Origin: Flavobacteriaceae bacterium
GTDB lineage: Bacteria; Bacteroidota; Bacteroidia; Flavobacteriales; Flavobacteriaceae
DNA length: 64,000 nucleotides
Direction of reading: 5' to 3'
Assembly (NCBI GenBank): GCA_016649715.1
Contig: JAENXC010000001.1
Span: forward strand, 186,001 to 250,000
How positions within the stretch are numbered: the first letter of the stretch is position 1; every line of letters begins with the position of its first letter. A program made the position numbers and the translations under genes. The notes beneath the pieces are model-generated. The model was not told the origin of the DNA. It saw nothing but the letters and a program-made list of their open reading frames with translations, and searched no databases. Positions 60,767 through 64,000 of this stretch are shown piece by piece.

Positions 60767-62563
60767 ATGTCACAACAAAAAAAAACCATACTAACCCGCT
60801 TCCTTATCTGGAGGATAAAGCACGTCTCGCATAAACAGTTCGTGTTTATCATGAGCATTGTGGTTGGCCTTCTGGCAGGAATGGGTGCGGTGGTTTTAAA
60901 AAACCTTACCCACCTCATTCAGCATCTTTTAGAAGGAAAACTTATTGCAGATTACCACACTGCTTTCTATTTTATTTTCCCCATCATTGGGCTTACATTG
61001 GCTTTCTTGGCGATGCGCTATGTAATCCGAAACAAAGTGAGCCACGGAATTCCCTCAACACTTTATGCCATTTCAAAACGAAAAGGATTTATGCGCCCTT
61101 TTCAAATGTTCGGCAGTCTTATTACCGCACCAATCACCGTTGGTTTTGGAGGTTCGGTTGGGCTTGAGGGCCCGACGGTTGCAACGGGGGCAGCAATAAG
61201 TTCCAATCTCTCGCGACTTTTTCATTTGAACCAGTCCACCCGAACTTTGCTAATTGGCTGTGCAGGCGCCGGCGCAATGTCTGCTATTTTTAAAGCACCC
61301 ATCGCCGCCATTATTTTTGCGGTGGAAGTGTTCAGCTTGGACCTTACTTTGGCTTCGATGGTGCCTTTGCTTTTGGCATCGGTTTCGGCTATTACCACTT
61401 CCTACTTTTTCTTGGGAACGGATATTTTGCTTCCCTTCAAAATCACAGATAAATTTGTGATCAACGACATTCCATTCTATATTCTATTAGGACTTGTTGC
61501 ATCTATGGTCTCCATCTATTACACAAAGATGTATTCCAATATCCAAGATTTCTTTGAAAAAATTGGAAGCCCAATTAAACGATTATTGATTGGCGGTATT
61601 GGCCTGGGGATTATGATTTATTTTATTCCACCCCTTTATGGCGAAGGGTATGACGTGATAAACAATTTGGTGCAAGGAAACCCTAAAGCTGCGTTGGAAA
61701 ACAATTTTTTCAATTTGGACCTATCCAGTATTTGGGTGGTTATCTTATTGTTGGCTGGACTTGTGGTTTTTAAGATAATAGCCAGTGCGCTCACTTTTGG
61801 CGCAGGCGGTGTGGGCGGTATTTTTGCACCTACACTATTTATGGGAAGCATTATGGGGAACTGTTTTGCTAAAATTCTGAATAATATCGGTTTTCTGGAC
61901 AACCCGGTTTCAGAAAGTAATTTCACGTTGGTAGGAATGACCGGACTGATGGCTGGCGTGCTCCACGCCCCGTTGACCGCGATTTTCTTGATTGCTGAAG
62001 TTACGGGCGGATATGAACTTTTTATACCCTTGATGGTTACCGCAGCTATTTCGTTTTCGCTCACCAAATATTTCATTCCCCACTCCGTTTACACTATGGA
62101 ACTGGGCAGAAAAGGAGACCTTATCACCCACAACAAAGATCACGCAGTGCTCACTTTAATGGATATTACAACCGTAATTGAACGAGATTTCATCCATATT
62201 TACCCTGAAATGAATTTAGGCGAAATGGTGCATGAGGCCGTAGTAAAATCGAAACGAAATCTTTTCCCTGTGCTGAACAAAGAAACAAATACTTTGGAAG
62301 GAATCATTCTTTTGGACGATCTTCGACCTGTAATGTTCGATCAAAATTTATATGAAGAAGTAAAAGCCAGTGAGCTAATGCACAGTCCACCAGGATTCAT
62401 TGACCTGAACGAGGATAAAATGACCGATGTGATGAAAAAATTTCAGGACACGGGCGCTTGGAATCTTCCAGTAATCAACAATGGGGAATATTACGGCTTT
62501 GTTTCAAAATCGAAATTACTGACCGCTTACCGAAGAAAATTGATTGATTTTTCTGAAAAATAA
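60767..62563 (+). CDS. ClC-type chloride channel/transporter with CBS domains
   Basis: A 598-residue inner-membrane protein. The ClC core has the gating glutamate in GGSVGLEGPTVATGA, the pore region VSHGIPSTLYAI, and AGGVGGIFAPTLFMGSIMG. Two CBS domains fill the C-terminal region (about 455-590; MDITTVIERDFIHIYPEMNL; LMHSPPGFIDLNEDKM) and may bind nucleotides. It may work as a Cl-/H+ exchanger or channel; the gating Glu is kept. It starts 55 bp after aspS, separated by a strong hairpin. Confidence 0.93.
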   Translation: MSQQKKTILTRFLIWRIKHVSHKQFVFIMSIVVGLLAGMGAVVLKNLTHLIQHLLEGKLIADYHTAFYFIFPIIGLTLAFLAMRYVIRNKVSHGIPSTLYAISKRKGFMRPFQMFGSLITAPITVGFGGSVGLEGPTVATGAAISSNLSRLFHLNQSTRTLLIGCAGAGAMSAIFKAPIAAIIFAVEVFSLDLTLASMVPLLLASVSAITTSYFFLGTDILLPFKITDKFVINDIPFYILLGLVASMVSIYYTKMYSNIQDFFEKIGSPIKRLLIGGIGLGIMIYFIPPLYGEGYDVINNLVQGNPKAALENNFFNLDLSSIWVVILLLAGLVVFKIIASALTFGAGGVGGIFAPTLFMGSIMGNCFAKILNNIGFLDNPVSESNFTLVGMTGLMAGVLHAPLTAIFLIAEVTGGYELFIPLMVTAAISFSLTKYFIPHSVYTMELGRKGDLITHNKDHAVLTLMDITTVIERDFIHIYPEMNLGEMVHEAVVKSKRNLFPVLNKETNTLEGIILLDDLRPVMFDQNLYEEVKASELMHSPPGFIDLNEDKMTDVMKKFQDTGAWNLPVINNGEYYGFVSKSKLLTAYRRKLIDFSEK

Positions 62564-62580
62564 GTTGAAGACTCCCAATA

Positions 62581-62613
62581 AAACCTCATAGGACTTTGAG
62601 ACCTTTGAGGTTT
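62581..62613. repeat. Degenerate copy of the GACCTC/GAGGTC palindrome family
   Basis: AAACCTCA at 62581-62588 pairs with TGAGGTTT at 62606-62613, with inner words GAGACCTTTGAGG like the copies at 10642 and 60721. Confidence 0.55.
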
Positions 62614-62630
62614 GGATTAAATTTACACAA

Positions 62631-62876
62631 ATGAAATATTTTCTTACCATATTGTTTATTTCAGTACTCATAAGTTTGGGTATTGGTTTTTATATAAAAT
62701 CCGAAGACGAAGCCACCGGGAATTTAATCATTGGCCTTACGTTAATGGCTGGATTTTTTGTATTGATGCCCCTTTTCATCTATCACCGTTGGAAAAACCG
62801 GAGCGTAAAAGACTATATGCTCACCAAGGAAAACATTGAAAAAATGCAGGATTACCAAAAAGATAAAAAGATTTAG
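62631..62876 (+). CDS. Small two-helix membrane protein
   Basis: An 81-residue protein with two membrane segments (FLTILFISVLISLGIGFYI and NLIIGLTLMAGFFVLMPLFI) and a basic tail (YHRWKNRSVKDYMLTKENIE). I know it only as a conserved flavobacterial hypothetical. It lies 67 bp after the ClC gene, past a degenerate palindrome, and may be co-transcribed with it. Confidence 0.7.
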   Translation: MKYFLTILFISVLISLGIGFYIKSEDEATGNLIIGLTLMAGFFVLMPLFIYHRWKNRSVKDYMLTKENIEKMQDYQKDKKI

Positions 62877-62934
62877 AATTCGACGGGGTTTCAAAAAAAA
62901 GATTATTCCATTAATAATGAAATTATAAATTATA

Positions 62935-62942
62935 TACATTTG
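62935..62942 (+). promoter_or_regulatory. Candidate -7 element for the cold-shock gene
   Basis: TACATTTG matches TAnnTTTG, 32 bp before the ATG; the region upstream is very AT-rich with no clear -33 box. Confidence 0.45.
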
Positions 62943-62974
62943 TATACTTATTATTAATTTATTTTTTATTCAAA

Positions 62975-63172
62975 ATGGAAGGAACAGTAAAATTTTTTAA
63001 CGAATCCAAAGGTTATGGTTTTATCACCAATGATGAAACTGGAAAAGACATTTTCGTGCACGTAACTGGCCTTAATGGCGAGGCCCTAAACGAAGGCGAC
63101 AAAGTAGAATACATTGAAGAAGATGGAAAAAAGGGACGTGTTGCCGCTCAAGTTCGCGTAATCCACGACTAA
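62975..63172 (+). CDS. Cold-shock domain protein
   Basis: A 65-residue single-stranded nucleic-acid-binding protein of the CspA type. The RNP1 motif is KGYGFITND and RNP2 is DIFVHVTGL, with GTVKFFNESKG at the start. It probably unwinds mRNA structure; not all members are cold induced. It stands alone with its own promoter box and terminator. Confidence 0.94.
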   Translation: MEGTVKFFNESKGYGFITNDETGKDIFVHVTGLNGEALNEGDKVEYIEEDGKKGRVAAQVRVIHD

Positions 63173-63193
63173 AAAAATACCAATGTGGTTCTG

Positions 63194-63222
63194 AAAGCCT
63201 TTCATTTTTGAAGGGCTTTTTT
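63194..63222 (+). terminator. Terminator of the cold-shock gene
   Basis: AAAGCCTTTCA at 63194-63204 pairs with TGAAGGGCTTT (one wobble), followed by Ts. It lies between the convergent csp and tadA genes. Confidence 0.75.
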
Positions 63223-63676
63223 AGTTTAGGTTCCTTTTCTCAATAAAAAACCTCTTTAGAAGTTGTGAAGCTTCCGCTGCCATCACCCCGCCCGTCATAA
63301 CCGTTTTGGGATGCAATTTGGTGTTCAAGACAATGCAGCCACGTTGTTCGTCCCGAGCTCCATAAACAATTTTTGAAATTTGGCTCCAAGCCAGTGCTCC
63401 GGTGCACATTTGGCAAGGCTCAATGGTTACATACAGCGTGCAATCTATTAAATACTTACCTCCCAAATAATTTGCCGCAGCTGTTATGGCCTGCATTTCG
63501 GCGTGGGCGGTAACATCGTTGAGCGTTTCGGTAAGGTTATGCGCACGTGCAATAATTTGGTTGTTTATTACGATAACTGCGCCAATAGGTATTTCGCCCT
63601 TATCATAAGCAGCCTCGGCCTCTTGGAGGGCGCGCTTCATAAAATAGGTATCGTCGAAAGGAGCTATAATATTCAA
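63221..63676 (-). CDS. tadA: tRNA-specific adenosine deaminase
   Basis: A 151-residue zinc deaminase making inosine at the wobble position of tRNA-Arg(ACG). The zinc and catalytic motifs are TAHAEMQAI (His58, Glu60) and EPCQMCTGAL (Cys88, Cys91). The conserved start PFDDTYFMKRAL lies upstream of the first ATG, so a non-ATG start is needed; TTG 63676 is the best choice and falls in a heptamer tract. A general nucleoside deaminase is the alternative. Confidence 0.9.
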   Translation of the reverse strand: MNIIAPFDDTYFMKRALQEAEAAYDKGEIPIGAVIVINNQIIARAHNLTETLNDVTAHAEMQAITAAANYLGGKYLIDCTLYVTIEPCQMCTGALAWSQISKIVYGARDEQRGCIVLNTKLHPKTVMTGGVMAAEASQLLKRFFIEKRNLN

Positions 63677-63692
63677 GATTTAAAATTCAAGA
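63672..63692. repeat. Heptamer tract at the tadA start
   Basis: TTCAAGA, TTTAAAA, TTCAAGA follow each other at 63672-63692, overlapping the probable TTG start of tadA. Confidence 0.55.
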
Positions 63693-63789
63693 TTCGTGGC
63701 GGTTTAGCGATTCCGATTTTTTCCTCGGGATATTACGGAAACCTAAAACAAAATTACAAATTATCGAATTAACAAATTCCCAATACCCG

Positions 63790-63797
63790 TATCTTTA
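63790..63797 (+). promoter_or_regulatory. Candidate -7 element for dxs
   Basis: TATCTTTA is one mismatch from TAnnTTTG and ends four bases before the GTG, which suggests a leaderless mRNA if real. Confidence 0.3.
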
Positions 63798-63801
63798 CAT
63801 C

Positions 63802-64000
63802 GTGCCAAAAAACATACTAAATACCATAAAACTCCCCGCCGACCTTCGGAAAATCTCAAAGGAAAAATTGCCCCAATTGGCGCAGGAACTTCGTGAATTT
63901 ATTATAAATATAGTCGCTACAAAAGAAGGGCATCTGGGCGCTAGCCTTGGTGTGGTGGAACTTACCATTGCATTGCATTATGTTTTTAATACCCCGGAAG
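63802..64000 (+). CDS. dxs: 1-deoxy-D-xylulose-5-phosphate synthase, N-terminal part (3' end outside window)
   Basis: From GTG 63802 the frame is open to the window edge (66 codons). LPADLRKISKEKLPQLAQEL is followed by EGHLGASLGVVELTIALHYV and FNTPE, the well-known start of DXS, the thiamine enzyme that begins the MEP isoprenoid pathway. No ATG lies close to the expected start, so GTG is used. The gene is divergent from tadA. Confidence 0.9.
   Translation, partial: MPKNILNTIKLPADLRKISKEKLPQLAQELREFIINIVATKEGHLGASLGVVELTIALHYVFNTPE

Overview
The window is chromosomal DNA of a Flavobacteriia member (Bacteroidota, probably Flavobacteriaceae; I cannot fix the genus). Signs of this are promoters of the TAnnTTTG type, few Shine-Dalgarno sequences, proteins with the type IX secretion (T9SS) C-terminal sorting domain, a PorT-like protein, and an exbB/exbD/exbD cluster. 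Nearly all of it is dense housekeeping sequence. I saw no insertion sequence, prophage, CRISPR array or rRNA operon. One tRNA is present.

Layout. 1-5.85 kb: the 5' part of a metallophosphoesterase, then an N-glycan use cluster (GH92 mannosidase split by a frameshift, glycosylasparaginase, FucP/GluP-type sugar transporter). 5.96-10.6 kb: a cyanophycin module with cyanophycin synthetase, divergent cyanophycinase, and an isoaspartyl peptidase that can finish degradation to Asp and Arg. 10.75-19.5 kb: DNA polymerase I, a DUF6922/AbiEii toxin-antitoxin-like pair, an unrecognised 358-residue protein and pyruvate carboxylase. 19.7-28.7 kb: rplM-rpsI-rpsB-tsf and pyrH-frr, separated by about 4.6 kb holding a 21-bp repeat tract, a conserved hypothetical gene, two tandem T9SS cargo paralogs and a T9SS M23 peptidase. 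28.8-36.5 kb: a DUF5686-like barrel, an MMPL/RND transporter, asnS, rpoN and a membrane protein. 36.5-41.7 kb (minus strand): PorT-like protein, exbD, exbD, a small membrane protein, exbB, tRNA-Ser, L-asparaginase and TatD. 41.7-45.2 kb: aspartic protease, a NarL-type two-component system and a 48-residue membrane protein. 45.3-51.1 kb (minus strand): odhB, an ORF6N protein, sucA and a polyprenyl synthetase. 51.2-58 kb: a TetR-controlled TolC/adaptor/RND efflux operon. 58-64 kb: a third T9SS paralog, aspS, a ClC channel, a small membrane protein, a cold-shock protein, tadA and the start of dxs.

The least expected structure is in the short repeats. Intergenic regions carry several families of palindromes, and many gene 3' ends carry degenerate 7-bp tandem repeats with a different heptamer at each site. 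Three housekeeping genes (iaaA, polA, aspS) appear to carry repeat-type palindromes inside their reading frames at tolerant positions. Aspartate/asparagine metabolism is also well represented: cphA, cphB, iaaA, glycosylasparaginase, L-asparaginase, asnS, aspS and pyruvate carboxylase. All functional calls come from reading motifs; no database search was run.
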